Shown here: positions 45,836 to 57,965 of the stretch, one piece after another
How positions within the stretch are numbered: position 1 is the stretch's first letter
Layout: each line of letters starts with the position of its first letter
Assembly: GCA_031772625.1 (NCBI GenBank)
Contig: CM062820.1
Location: 315,364,783-315,428,782 of the forward strand
Source: Pinus tabuliformis
Taxonomy: Eukaryota > Streptophyta > Pinopsida > Pinales > Pinaceae
DNA length: 64,000 bases
Direction of reading: 5' to 3'
Made by a program: the position numbers and the translations under genes
The notes under the pieces: generated by a model
Database searches by the model: none
Told to the model about the DNA's origin: nothing
The model's input: only the letters and a program-made list of their open reading frames with translations

Positions 45836-48800
45836 TCATGGGAAATAGTCAAAATAATGCTTCAGCATCCTGCCATTGACAGGACCTTCATCCAAGTCAG
45901 CTTCAGTTAGACTTTTAAGGAAGTAAGTGTTGTTACCTTGTACTGCTTGGACAGCAAATGGTCCCCTCCATAAGGAATCAAATTTTCCATGCTTTCCCTT
46001 TTCTTCTTTTCTTGCATCCCACTTCAGGACTTTGTCTCCCACATTGAAATCTTCTGCTTTGGTTCTCCTGTCAAAGGCCTTCTTTAATTTTTCTTGTAAC
46101 CCTTGAACTCTGCTGAAAACCTGATCTCTAGTTTGCTGCAGACATATGATTTGATTTATCCTTCTTTGCATATCATTTGGTTCGGCTTAGTTTTCTTGAA
46201 GAAGCTTCATAACAGGCACTCCTATTGATGAGGGAAATTTGGCTTCTAGTCCATAAACCAACTCATATGGGCTGGTCCCAATTGATCTTTTGGTTGTTAG
46301 TCTATCTGCCCATAAGGCATTGACTAGTTTCTTGTGCCAATTCTTTTTGTTTTCTTCCAGCACCTTTTTTATGATGTTCACCAGGCTCTTGTTAGATGAT
46401 TCAGCTAGGCCATTTCCTTGGGGATAGTATGCAGTAGAGTGACCCAAAGTAATATGATATTTGTGGCAGAAGTTTACCATTTTCTTGGATCTGAAAGCAG
46501 CAGCATTGTCTGTTATTATTTTGTCAGGACAGCCAAACCTAGCCAGTATGTTGTTTTCCAAAAACTGAATGATTACTGAGTCATTTGCTTGTCTGCATGG
46601 GGCAGCTTTGATCCATTTGGTGAAGTAGTCTGTGGCTGTCAAAATCCATCTATGTTGGCCTGAAGATGAGGGATGAATTTCCCCAATGAAATCCAAGCCC
46701 CATTGTTGAAAAGGTCTCTCTGTTGCAATGGGTCTTAGGGGGAGTGGCAACAACTGTCTTTTGCCCTCAAACACTTGGCATTTGTGGCACGAGGTTGTGA
46801 ATTTCTTGACATCAGAGAACATGGTGGGCCAGTAATAACCAGCCCTCAGTATTTTGTCCACAGTGGACTTCCAGTACAAATGTCCACCGCAGTGACCTGC
46901 ATGAAATTCTTCCATGATTTTGTTAGTTTCATTTTCAATTAAACAGTGCAGCAATATACCTTCATGGTTTTTCCAAAGCAAATTGCCATCCATCACACAA
47001 AATCTTGATGTTTTCATTTTTAAGAACCTACACTTAGTTCTGGACAGTCCTGGGGGAGCACACAGGTTTTGTAAGATATAACAGATATCAGAGTACCAAG
47101 GAGATTGTTCAAAGGCTACATTGATCTTTGGAGTCGCCAGCTCTGTTTCACTGTCCAGCTGATTGATATCTAGGGCTTGGAAATTTGTTTCTGTCATTAA
47201 TTTGGCCAAGCCTTGCCCTTTTATTAGCTTTGTAGGTTTTATTTCAATGTCAAATTCTAGTATGCTGGCAATCCATTTTCCTCTTCTGCCCTCTAAGTTT
47301 TCTTGGGTGAGAATGTCTTTGACAATAGGACTTGGTACATAAGCCACAACATGGGAATAAAGGATGTAAATCCTAAAGTCTTTAATGGCCTTGACCAAAG
47401 CATAGGCTTGTTTCTCCATGATTTGATATTTTAGAGGTGCATCTCTAAGAGCCCTGCTGAAGAAGGCAATAGGCTTCTCATTTCCTTGGTCATCCTTTTG
47501 TAATAAAACAGCAGCAATAGTATGCTGGGAGGCAAAAGAGAAGATGATGAATTCTCTGTCAAACTGTGGATTAGTCAACACTGGGGTTTGAGTGAGGGCC
47601 AACTTTATACCTTCAAAGGCTTGCTTTGCTTCAACTGTCCATTTCACCTTTGAATCCTTCTTTAGCATATTGTTAAGCAATCTGATCAACTCGGCCAGAT
47701 TTGGGATAAATCTCCTTAAGAAGTTGATTTTTCCCAAAAATCCTTGCAATTCTTTTATATTTCTTGGGTGGGGCATTTGTAGGATAGCTTGTATCCTATC
47801 TGGATCAATTCTTATGCCATCTTTAGAGATGATGTGGCCCAATAGTTTACCTTCCTCTAAACCAAACAGGGATTTTTTGGGATTCAATGAAATTCCATAT
47901 TTCCTACATGTTAGGAAGATCTGTCTCAAATGTTTCAAATGTTCTTGGTCAGACTTGGAAAAAGGTGTGAGGTCATCTAAATAAATGACAAGGAAATCAT
48001 GAATCTCCTTCGCGAAAGCAATATCCATTGCTCTTTGAAATGTTGCCCCGGCATTCTTCAAGCCAAAAGGCATCTTAACATACTTGAAAGTTCCCCATGG
48101 GGTTGTAAATGCAGTTTTGTCTTGATCATCAGGGTGTACTAGGATTTGGTTGAAACCCGAGAATCCATCAAGTAATGAGATCCTTGAGGCCCCTACCACT
48201 CTTTGGAGAATATGATTCATTTTAGGTAAGGGATAGTTGTCCTTGAGGGATACTTGGTTTAGATTCCTTAAGTCCACACACAGCCTAATTTCACCGGTCT
48301 TCTTTCTTGTAGGGACTAAGTTGGAGATCCATTCAGAGAATCTGATTGGTGCTATGATGCCTGCCTTAAACATTTTTTGTACCTCTTGTTCCATTGCTGG
48401 GAGAAGCATAGGATTGATTCTCCTCAATTTTTGTTTAAAGGGCTTTTGATCAGGCTTGAGAGGGATGGTATGCTGGATAACAGAGGTGTCATAGGACTTT
48501 AGGTCCTCATAACTCCATGCAAAGACATCCTGGAACTCTTTAAAAAGGTCAATGTATTTTGGCTTTTGATCAGGAGGTAAAGATGCAGACAATTTAATTA
48601 TTTTGGGTTTGTCGATTGTACCTATGTTGTATTCTTCAATGGCTGCATTTAAGGGCTGCATTTTTGGTTTTCTAGGAATATCATTTGAATCAAAGATGTC
48701 CTCCAGGGGAGTTAGGCCTGCTGGTAGAAAGTTGTCTTTCAGCTCTATGATTTCAGTTTCAGCATTGGCCACTTCCTCACAATTATTTGATTGAATTTGC

Positions 48801-51709
48801 TGAATGTTGTCCTTGTCAAAAATAGTTGGATTTAGCATTTGTTTTGCTGTCCTGAGTGATATTGGGTGAGTAATCTCCTGAAATTGTATTTGTGATTGAC
48901 TTGCTTTGTCATTGTCAATATTTAGTCCTGAAAATTCTTGCTGCAAAGTCAAGAAATTGTTTATTTGCTTGTCATCATCAAACACTTGCCAATCATTGAT
49001 ATTGTTTGGGACAGATGGTCTGTGTTTTATCTCAGCTGTAAAACAATGATGGGGCTCAAAAGGCAGCTTGCAGGTACTAGCAAAGGTGGCTAAACTATGA
49101 GCATGTAGATTGAGGGTCCTAGAAATCTTAGTGATTTGGAATTCAAGGAAGGAGTTCAGTACATCAGCAACAGCAGACCTATAAGACCTCAATCTTTTAT
49201 CATTGGTGACAAAATTTCCCTTTACTTGTTGGATAACTAGGTCTGAGTCTCCTAGGATTGACACTTTTATCACTTGTAGGGACTTTACTAACTTGAGACC
49301 TAGTAGGAGAGCCTCATATTCAGCCATGTTATTAGTACATCTGAAATTCAATCTGTAGGCTCTGCCTTCTGCATAGCTATTTTCTTTATTGTGTACCCAA
49401 ACTCCAGCCCCTGCTCCTAATTTGTTAACTGCACCGTCAAATTCAAGGAACCATAGAATGTCCTGTTGGGAAGGAGTTTTAATGATCTTTTCATGGGCTG
49501 GCAATGTGAGTAGAAGCAGTGGTTTTTCCTTTAGGTCGTCTTCTAGGACAGTTTCATCATTTGATTGGGTATGCTTGGGATTTAGAACAGCAGCAGTATC
49601 TAGTGTTTGTTTAGCTGCTGTTTCGTGGGTGGTGATACTTTCATTTGAGTCTTTCTCTTGTATGAATGTCTTGGTTTCAACTTCACCTTTTGAGGAAGTT
49701 GTGATGTCATTGAAAAGAATGTATGAGTCTATGTCTGAATGGATAGCATATATGGGAAAATTTTGAGGCTTTTCCTCACTGCTGACCATGTATTTCATCA
49801 GTGTTTCTCTATACAGTCTTTTTGGTTGCCCAAAAACAGAGATGGTGGCATATGACATGTCTAATTGTAAGGAACCTTGGAGTTTAGCTCCCCATGATCT
49901 TGATAACAGCATCCCATACTTGGGTGGGATGTCAGCAACTACCACATCCATTAGGATTGTTTTATTTGGGTATTGAACTAGAGACACACATAAATCTTTT
50001 ATGAGCCCTAGACATTTGACTTGGCTGGAGTCAAAGGAAAACAGGTCCTTATATGGTCTTGTTATGTCTAGGTTCAGTCTTTCCATGACAGCTTTTGGCA
50101 TAAGATTGTGAGATGCACCTGAGTCAAACATTGCGTTGTGTAGTACTTTATCATGGATGTGTAAGCTGACATAAAAAGGTAATACTCCTGCAACTGCTGT
50201 TTTTCCATCCACTTCTGGGCCAAACAGTAATTCAGGAGTGTCATCCAGCACATTGACATCATCTTTGCTGCTAGTGAGTTGTAGAGATTTCTTGATCTGT
50301 TGTTTATAGATGTCATGCTTAGCTAATTCTGAGAGGGGAATCGCTATCTTTAGTTTGCCAATTTCTGTACCTAAGTCAAAAGGTTTATCAGATTGGGTTT
50401 TGGGGTTATGGATAACAGTCCTTTCTTTGTTGATTAAGTCTTCTTGTTGGTTTTCATCTTGACTTTGAGGCTTGCCCTTTTCACTCATCTCATGAGGAAC
50501 AGAGTTTAGATTAGAGCAAGAGGATGAAGCTGCCAAAGGCTGCTGTTGTGGTGGCAATGGTTCAATGACCTCATCAACCACTATTTCTTCTGCAGGAGGA
50601 TTTGTTTTGTCATTAGGTTCTGTGACTATGGTTTTCTTAGGCTGCTGTTTATCATTTATTTTTTGAGGCTGATTTACATTCACAGTTCTGCTCCTTAGCT
50701 TGTACTGTTTGTGGACTTCATAGACAGCAGTATCATAGCCTTGTTTGAAGTCAAAGGATTCTCCTGATTTAGTTTGGAATAGTTTGATTTCCTCATCCTC
50801 TTGATCTTCTTGTGTTAGAAAAACTTGGCTTTTACCATCCAGACCTATTAAATTAATCTCAGGATCTTCATTGAGTTCATTAGATGTGGAAGTCTCTGCA
50901 TAGTTTTCTTGGAAAGGGGGTCTTATATCTTGGTCAACATTGGCCTTGCCAATGGCGGGGTTTTGATTTCTCCTAAAATTTGGGTTTCTAGGAGGGTTGT
51001 TTTGTTGGGCTTCCCATGATGACTTTCTTTCAACAGATTCTACCCTGTCACCTAGTCTTTTCATACTAGAGAGTATTGCATCCAGCTTTTGATCAAAAGC
51101 TGAAGGCTCCTCTCTGTATGCAGTCCTCTTTTCCAACCTTGCCCTGTTTCTTTTGGCAATCAGGTTGGCTTCTACAGTGACAGCAACTCTTTGGGCTTCT
51201 GCAAGGGTTGGAGGATCTCTTTCCTTCAACTGATAGGCCATATCGGGGTCAAAACCATCAGGGAATTTATACAGGGCTAAGTCAGGGGGTGGTCTCAAAT
51301 TTTGTGGAATTGCATTATATACATTGTTAAATCTTGCACAATACTCCAAAACAGTTTCTTGGGGACCTCTCTTGATAGTGTCATATTCCCCAAGTATGTG
51401 CAGAGGATCTTTCTTCTTTTCCCACCTAGTAGTAAAAGCTTGATACAGTTCATCAGGAGTTGTAATGGAGTTTGCATTCAGGGATCTAAACCAAGTTCTT
51501 ACATCCCCAGTTAGGCTTTGAACAAACATCCTCATTCTGACACTGTCATCATCTATTTCATAGGTCTCAAAGTGGTCCTGCATCTTCTTAGCATGCTGAG
51601 CAGCTGTCAGAGGGCCATTGGAATCAAAATATGAGATTTTGGTTTGGTAGTCTTGGGGTAAAGCTGCAGCATTGGCTGGTATCTGCAGAGGTGCATACCT
51701 GTTAGCCAT
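45836..51709 (-). pseudogene. E2 Gag-Pol polyprotein region (about one break)
   Basis: This is the same protein plan as E1. The gag core (RTWFRSLNANSI) is near 51500, protease (FDSGASHNLMP) near 50110, archaeal-type RNase H (LEFDGAVNKLGAGAGVWV, GDSDLVIQQ) at about 49450-49080, RT (PFGLKN, IYLDD) at about 48450-47850, resident RNase H at about 47560-47200, and integrase (GLDFIG, TDNAAAF, GNGLAESSN) at about 46930-46300. The C-terminal tail reaches a stop at 45836. No chromodomain. Nearly all of the frame is open, in keeping with the low LTR divergence. The leader upstream (51710-52297) shares the conserved open stretch described for E1. Confidence 0.9.
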
Positions 51710-52297
51710 ACTTACAGGATTTAGAGGATTAACAGGGGCAGCTGGGACAATTGGGAGTGGGTATCACAGGGGTGACAAGTGAGGATGAACCTAGAGTGTT
51801 GGTCAATGGGGTATGTGCAGTGGGTGAAGATGTGAGAGGGGGACTTTCAGATGTAGATGGTGAACTGGGGGAATTAGGGGTAGACCGGAAAAGAACCTTG
51901 CAGGGGGTGGAGATAAGGCTGGGATGATCTGAATCTGAGGTCAAATTAGCAGGCTGCTCCTGCCTTTGCTGCCTCCTAATGTTTCTTGGAATAGTGTTTG
52001 GATTATCAACAATGGTAGGTGGATTAGGGTCAGGATGAGCCCTAGTATGCCTTGGATTTTTCTTAGGAGCCAGTTTCTAACTATTTTTTAGGATTTTGCA
52101 GGAAGTTTTTGTATCTGAAAGGAATGGACAGAGATTTTGGAACAGCTATATATTTCAGAGCTAAGATGAAGGTTCCCAAAACAGCTCTTCCCTAAAACTG
52201 TTAAAGTAACACAGAAACAGATTAAAGGTGTCTTGACTGATTTTAGGCTTGATGGTAGCTACGGAAGATATACAGTAATTGACACAATCTCAAGCAG

Positions 52298-52315
52298 TCC
52301 CCAGTGGAGTCGCCA
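52298..52315 (-). other. E2 primer-binding site
   Basis: Minus-strand TGGCGACTCCACTGGGGA lies four bases inside the 5' LTR edge. It is of the same type as E1 and, from memory, the tRNA-Arg type of Ogre-like elements. Confidence 0.85.
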
Positions 52316-53168
52316 ATTATGTTAACACCCAGGTTGTTCCCTATGACTCCCAAGGGAATACGGCCGGGGTAACCACTAACCAATCTTTGGTTACAGTTCC
52401 TAGCCTAACTGCAACCAGAAAGGGCTCTCTCTTTATGATTTGTCTCTGTTATGATGGTGTTTTAGGCTAGCTATTATGCTCAGGTTTTGGTTTATGTTTT
52501 GGTTGAAGGATTTTCTTTCAAGTCTTATGATATAGTGTTTAGATAGTATAATACCATTGGGCAATGGAGTCTGGAGTTGTGAAGTGATCTGATACGCTGG
52601 ATTGGTGGTGTTCAAACTGCAGGGCCTATTGTGTATTTAGACAGACAAAATTAGATCAAATGGTGATGTATGTCAACCAACAGAAAGCAATTAAGAATTT
52701 TCTATTAAGTTAGTGGGGTGAAGGTGAGCACACTGCACAGGAGCAAAACTTGAATTCCTGTGACAAAGGTCACCGTGAAAGATATATTCTGAAAGTGCAG
52801 CAATTAAGAATTACACTTATCTAGATTACAGCTGAAGAAAACATTCATAAACAACAACAGATTGAACTCAGGGTACTCAGTGAATAAATCCTGAAAGCTA
52901 TTCTTTTTCCTTGTTGCTTAGTATTGAAATCAGATAACATATATGGATTTTAACAAAACAGCTATTTAACAGAGAGAGATACAGAGACTTATTGTATGGT
53001 GAAATACACAGGGATCCAGCAGTTATCAACAGACACCAGAACGCATCCAACACCCCAGAAATCCGAGAAATCCCATTGCTTTCTCTATTAACTTCTGAAA
53101 GGATTACAGCATAAGAACTTATTCCGGAGAAATCAACAACAACCCTTGCAATCTTATGCGAAGGGGAC

Positions 53169-53175
53169 TTTATAG
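53169..53175 (-). promoter_or_regulatory. Likely TATA box for E2 genomic RNA
   Basis: Minus-strand CTATAAA lies about 850 bp from the U5 end, the same place as E1's TATATATA relative to its U5 end. It is about 380 bp beyond the stop of the U3 frame, so that frame would lie in U3. Confidence 0.5.
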
Positions 53176-53554
53176 AAATGCGTATACAAAATATCTCAGG
53201 CATTGAGTCATCCGAGAGAGAAAATATCTTCATTACTACGTTCAGAAAGTAGGCAAGGAGTTATTACAATTTTGAATGCAGCGTAAATGCTCTTTATGTC
53301 TGTCAGAGGATTGTTTTGACTTTTGAGAGTTGCTGAGTCGGTTGCATTACTCTGTTTTAATTCTGGAAATACGCATTTACTTTTGGCTACACAGTGCATT
53401 CTCGGGTTTGCCAGCTGTGGTCTTCTATTTCTGCTTTGTTGGCCGCTACATCCGCTGAGTTGGCTCAGCTTTGATTTATGCTGCATGCTGACTTTGCTGA
53501 ACCGTGCTTTTTATAAAAGTTTGTAAAAAATAAAATTGGTGAATGCCTTACTGC

Positions 53555-56500
53555 TTACAAAATTCTCTGTATTGCATCTGTCCACCATTCCTGTGTAGGG
53601 AGCTGATGCCTGAGGATGGCCTCCATTGTCTCTTCTGCTTCTGTATATTTGAAAAAATTTGGGACCACATCAAACAAGTGATTAATTTCATTCACTATAA
53701 AAAATAGATTTTCTATCTTACTATAGAAAACCTGCCCTGTAATAGGCCCTGTGTCTTCTGAAGTGCTGGCCCTCTCATTGATCTGTGCTGAGGCAAAAAC
53801 ATTTACTCTTTTAGCATACTGTTCATGGGTGAATAATTTCCCTCCGCTGTTCAGTAAGCTAGGGAGTCCTCTACTCTGTAATACCTGAAATTTCTCCATG
53901 AACCTATTCACCTCCGTCTGCATATCCTGGGTTCTTCTGTCCAATGTCTGTACCAGATTTCTAAGAGTAAGAACCCTCTTGATCATTTGAATAGTCTCAG
54001 TTCTATTTGTGATTCCAATGGTGGCTAACTGAGAACTTGTTTTGTGGTTAAGCACATTGATCATTCTTGTAGCAACTTCAGGCATATTTCCTAATAAGGC
54101 TCTTGATGTTCGGATTTCCTTCTGTGCCTTTGGGATGAGCTCTAGTTGCTCATGGATTGTCTCAATATATGGCCATTGGTTGGTGATGGATTGGCCAATA
54201 TTGGACCATACTATTGCTCTGATCTCAGATATGATTTTATCTAGCTTGAGCTCATTCTCAAGCTCCTTGATCCTATCTTTAAGGGCTTTGATTTCCTTGC
54301 CCTTTTCTGCCACCTCTCTTTTTGTCTTATCATGCCTTTCATTGACCTTGGCCAGCTTTTCTCTGGTTTCATGCAGCTCTGTCATCTGAGCTTCCAAGAT
54401 TTGTATTTCATTCTTTAATTTCTGCATATCTAGGCTCTGTGCCTGTTCTGTACTTGTAGGTGCTGCTGAAGTGGATGTAGCTGTTTGTTCAGTTTGTTGA
54501 GGTGGAGGCACAGTGGTAGGAGCAGCGTCCTCAAGATTGATGACTTGAGGAGGAGGCTGAGAAGTCTGACCCTCTTGTCTTTGCTTTAGTGCTGCTTGTA
54601 AGGCCGCTTGAGTAGCCTCAGACTCTCCTAATTTCTCTTGTGTCTGCAGGAGCTGCTTATATATAGATATTAGCAGATCTGTGGCATCCTTTTCCATCCT
54701 TTGTTGGGCTACCTCATCTGTTTGGGGGTGAATGGTAGCTGGGAGTTTGACTTTCTTCCTTAATGCAGCCATGTCAGCATCCCTTAGTTTCAAGATCTCC
54801 TGTATCCCTTTGATGTCATTGGGGTTATGCCCAATTTCCACGATGATGTCCTCTAGGGATCTTATCCTGTTGTCTTTGGCCTGAGATGAAGCCCTCTCCA
54901 ATTCTAGTTGGGAGGCTGTAGCATTGAGGCTGCTTGTTAATTTATAATTCTCCAACGTTTTGTCTGCCAAGGAGGCATACACCATTTCGCCAGTTTGCTT
55001 GTGCAGCTCAATTTTATCCATTGGGTGGATGTCCTTGGCCAGGACCTCTAGATTAGTCCTGAGATAATCTGCAGTAGATTGTGGCTGGAGTGCGGTTGGT
55101 ATGAAGTGACTCATAGTCAACTTGCCTTCGTCCACATCAAAGGCAGCCATTAATCTTTGTTGGTTGGAGGGAGCCATTTTCAACAAATGGTTATATAATT
55201 TGACTTTCATGGGTTCACTCCTTCTTTTGATGTCTATAAACTGTTGTTTGATGCCTACCTCTCCTTCCCTCTGCTGGCTGGAGGAAGTGACCTCCCCTCC
55301 CATGGTTCTGTCTTGTTCTTGGTGGAAGGAACTGACCGAGGCTTCCCTGCTGGGTGGGCCCATACCCATTGCTTGTCTAATTGCCGCATCATCCTCTGAG
55401 AAGTCATTTAACCTCTGTCTCTTCTCCTCTTGGTTGATGGATGAAGTCATGGGTGTTTCTCTGTCCCTTTTTCTACTTAGGTCCTCCTTCTGTGGAGTTT
55501 GAAGGACCGAGGCATCAGTAATGTTTTCAGGCCTTGAGTGTTCTACATTTTGGGCCTGCTGCTCAGTGGTAGTTGGGGCATCTACCACTCTTTCTTGCTG
55601 TAAGGGCTGCTGTGTTTCAGGTTGCCCTTCTCCTTGCTGCTGTTGCTGTTGTTGTTGTTGTTGCTGCTGCTCTGCCTGTTCTTTCTCTCGCTGCTCTGGC
55701 TCTATCTCCATCACCTGTTCTTTTCCCTTCTCTGATATATTTCCAGCAACTCTTGTAGCTTGCTGTTGGGCGGTTGAAGAGGATGCTGCTGCTCCAATTT
55801 GTATGCTTGGCAGTGAGCTGACCTGTGAATAAAACTCAAGGTCAGCCATTTTCTTTATGTTTCTTAGAGCTCTTTGATTAAGCTCTTCTTGAGTAACAGC
55901 CTCTTCTAAAGTCCCTCTCCTCCATTTGCTTTGATTGGCATGTTTTTCTATGTGAGGAAGGCTGCAATGATCATAAGCAGACAATTTGTATTTAAGCCTC
56001 CTCATGGTAATGAAGTTATTAGGGTCGTAAGGTTTCCATAGGAAGCTGTATTTGAGACCAAGGCCCCCAAGCATTCTATCTGCTTCCTTCCACCCTTCTT
56101 CCCTTTCGTTATAGAGGAAATGGCCAAGTTGACTTTTGACCTTTAGCTGTGCCTTCTTACCTTTGCCTGAAAAGTGGAACATATCCACAAAGCCAAACTT
56201 CCTGAAATATTCTAAGGCAAGTAATCTCATAGGCACAAATCTGGGTAGTCTAAATGGGGGCAACTCACACCCATATATTCTGATGACGGTGTGGTGTTGG
56301 TAGAAGTACCAATCCCCAATACTGTATGCTTTTGATAAATGCAGGAGTCTTTGCATCTCATCTGTCAATCTGGGAGGAGGTGAGCCCAAAAGTAGAGTCA
56401 TGGCTGGATGAATGAAGTGATCAATGAACTCACAGTAGGTGTATGGAGAATAGAAATTGAGGTGGAAAGCAGATGTCCAGTACACCACCGATCTCAAATT

Positions 56501-57295
56501 TCCCTGTGCATCTTCTCTTTTCATTGGGAAGGAGAACTTCTCATGCTGGAAGTATAGAAGCAAATGATATATGTAGGAAGTGTATTTAAATACCCTATCT
56601 CTTGATAGGTTCATCAACTGCTCATGCATCTTGTCTGAGATGTATGTGGCATAGTCATAGCAGACTGGTTTTCTTCCTGGAGAAAACATGAGCATTATGT
56701 GCATAACCGTTTCATCCACATATTCCACTGAATCATATCCCAGGATGGGACTGATCATGTCAACAAGGTCCAGGCCCAATTGGTTGAGGTAGACATAGTT
56801 GATGGGAGGAATTTGTACAGTGTCGGCTTTGATGAATAACTGGTTAAGCTTTGTAATCTGGGCCTCTGTCATTCTGGCTCCCTCCATTATCAAATCAGCT
56901 AGTGATAGAGGGACCAACTTCTTATCTGTTTTGAACTGCAGCATCTCCCTGATGGCTTCAGGGGTAATGAGAAACAGAATTGCGCCTGAAGAATCAAGCA
57001 CTGCCCTCTGGGATGCATCATAATACTCAGCACATAGGTGGATGAGTTCTGGGAATTGGTTGACCTGTGGTAGCTTGAAGATTGGGAGAGAGGAATCCCA
57101 AATTCCCAAGATGTCTGTCCCATTCTGATGTTGGATTTTAATTTCATTTAGTATTTGGAGATGAAACCTGCTCCTGCTTAGCATTTCTTCTGATATGTTA
57201 TAATCTAAGTCAGCTAATGCTTTCCAGCCCAATGCTCTGTGAGGGGCATTCAGAGGAGCTACATTGAGGGCTATGGGAGCCACAGGGGGATCCAT
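53555..57295 (-). CDS. U3-encoded protein of E2, 1246 aa, unknown function
   Basis: A single intronless open frame lies entirely inside the 5' LTR. Residues 1 to about 500 look globular (DILGIWDSSLPIFKLPQ, AILFLITPEAIREMLQF, CYDYATYISDKMHEQLMNL, GLKYSFLWKPYDPNNFI). The middle is low complexity with 12 glutamines near residue 545 and basic patches RKRDRE and KRQR near 623-635, which could be nuclear signals. The C-terminal third is helical, with coiled-coil stretches at about 820-870 and 950-1025. No gag, protease, RT, RNase H, integrase or membrane segment is seen. The LITPEAIREML pattern recalls plant transposon-associated or plant-mobile-domain proteins; that is a guess. A promoter-like region lies upstream in the LTR. 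It is absent from E1's LTR. Confidence 0.85.
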   Translation of the reverse strand: MDPPVAPIALNVAPLNAPHRALGWKALADLDYNISEEMLSRSRFHLQILNEIKIQHQNGTDILGIWDSSLPIFKLPQVNQFPELIHLCAEYYDASQRAVLDSSGAILFLITPEAIREMLQFKTDKKLVPLSLADLIMEGARMTEAQITKLNQLFIKADTVQIPPINYVYLNQLGLDLVDMISPILGYDSVEYVDETVMHIMLMFSPGRKPVCYDYATYISDKMHEQLMNLSRDRVFKYTSYIYHLLLYFQHEKFSFPMKREDAQGNLRSVVYWTSAFHLNFYSPYTYCEFIDHFIHPAMTLLLGSPPPRLTDEMQRLLHLSKAYSIGDWYFYQHHTVIRIYGCELPPFRLPRFVPMRLLALEYFRKFGFVDMFHFSGKGKKAQLKVKSQLGHFLYNEREEGWKEADRMLGGLGLKYSFLWKPYDPNNFITMRRLKYKLSAYDHCSLPHIEKHANQSKWRRGTLEEAVTQEELNQRALRNIKKMADLEFYSQVSSLPSIQIGAAASSSTAQQQATRVAGNISEKGKEQVMEIEPEQREKEQAEQQQQQQQQQQQQGEGQPETQQPLQQERVVDAPTTTEQQAQNVEHSRPENITDASVLQTPQKEDLSRKRDRETPMTSSINQEEKRQRLNDFSEDDAAIRQAMGMGPPSREASVSSFHQEQDRTMGGEVTSSSQQREGEVGIKQQFIDIKRRSEPMKVKLYNHLLKMAPSNQQRLMAAFDVDEGKLTMSHFIPTALQPQSTADYLRTNLEVLAKDIHPMDKIELHKQTGEMVYASLADKTLENYKLTSSLNATASQLELERASSQAKDNRIRSLEDIIVEIGHNPNDIKGIQEILKLRDADMAALRKKVKLPATIHPQTDEVAQQRMEKDATDLLISIYKQLLQTQEKLGESEATQAALQAALKQRQEGQTSQPPPQVINLEDAAPTTVPPPQQTEQTATSTSAAPTSTEQAQSLDMQKLKNEIQILEAQMTELHETREKLAKVNERHDKTKREVAEKGKEIKALKDRIKELENELKLDKIISEIRAIVWSNIGQSITNQWPYIETIHEQLELIPKAQKEIRTSRALLGNMPEVATRMINVLNHKTSSQLATIGITNRTETIQMIKRVLTLRNLVQTLDRRTQDMQTEVNRFMEKFQVLQSRGLPSLLNSGGKLFTHEQYAKRVNVFASAQINERASTSEDTGPITGQVFYSKIENLFFIVNEINHLFDVVPNFFKYTEAEETMEAILRHQLPTQEWWTDAIQRIL

Positions 57296-57652
57296 GTTTT
57301 CTTTAGGATTCTGTTCTTTTTAGGACTGGTGTTACTATGCAGAGTAACACAAACAGCACTTTTTCTGAGGAAAATGAGAATTTCTGAGGACAAAGAGTGA
57401 ATGGGAAAGGTTGTAGCGATTTAAATGCTGCTTTTGAACCAGTGGGTGAGTAGCAGAGTTGAACAATGTATGTGTTATGGTAAATTTGGTTTTTGCAGGC
57501 AACTGGTTCACGATTGCGCGAACCAGTGAGAAAATTGCGTTCAGTTTGCCCAATGTGGCCTTGTAAACATGTAATGGCAGCACTGGTATGGTATTAGTGT
57601 TGGTTCAGTGGAGTTCAATGGTGATTTTAGCATTTCAAGGTCTGTTCATAGG

Positions 57653-57659
57653 TTTATAA
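57653..57659 (-). promoter_or_regulatory. Candidate TATA box for the U3 frame
   Basis: Minus-strand TTATAAA lies 358 bp upstream of the frame's ATG and about 250 bp downstream of the TGACGTCA cluster. The spacing suits a promoter, but the motif is common in such AT-rich DNA. Confidence 0.3.
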
Positions 57660-57906
57660 GCTGAATTCAGCGAAAATGGACTTGCAGAGTGAAAATGAGT
57701 AATACCTGTGGAATCTGGTCGGTTAAAACTCGCTAATGCTTGAAGGATGGGCACTCTGGCGGTCTGGAAGCCTTTCCAACGGGCTGGTGCAGGCTTGAAC
57801 GTGAAATTACATGCAGAGCAACAATGCGGCTTTCTCCAAAAAAATAGCAAAAACGCGACTTTTTGGCTCAAATATAGATTTTGGTGATTTTGGCGCGCTT
57901 TTGCGC

Positions 57907-57965
57907 TGACGTCAGCATGACGTCATAGGTGGGGTCAGGGTCGGATGACGTCAGCAGGACGTCAT
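57907..57965 (-). promoter_or_regulatory. TGACGTCA cluster in E2 U3
   Basis: TGACGTCA stands at 57907, 57918 and 57946, with GACGTCAT at 57958. The first two are 11 bp apart within TGACGTCAGCATGACGTCA, which is also present in E1's LTR (19438-19456). Likely bZIP (TGA-type) binding sites, inferred from the motif. The cluster precedes the U3 frame by about 610 bp. Confidence 0.6.
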
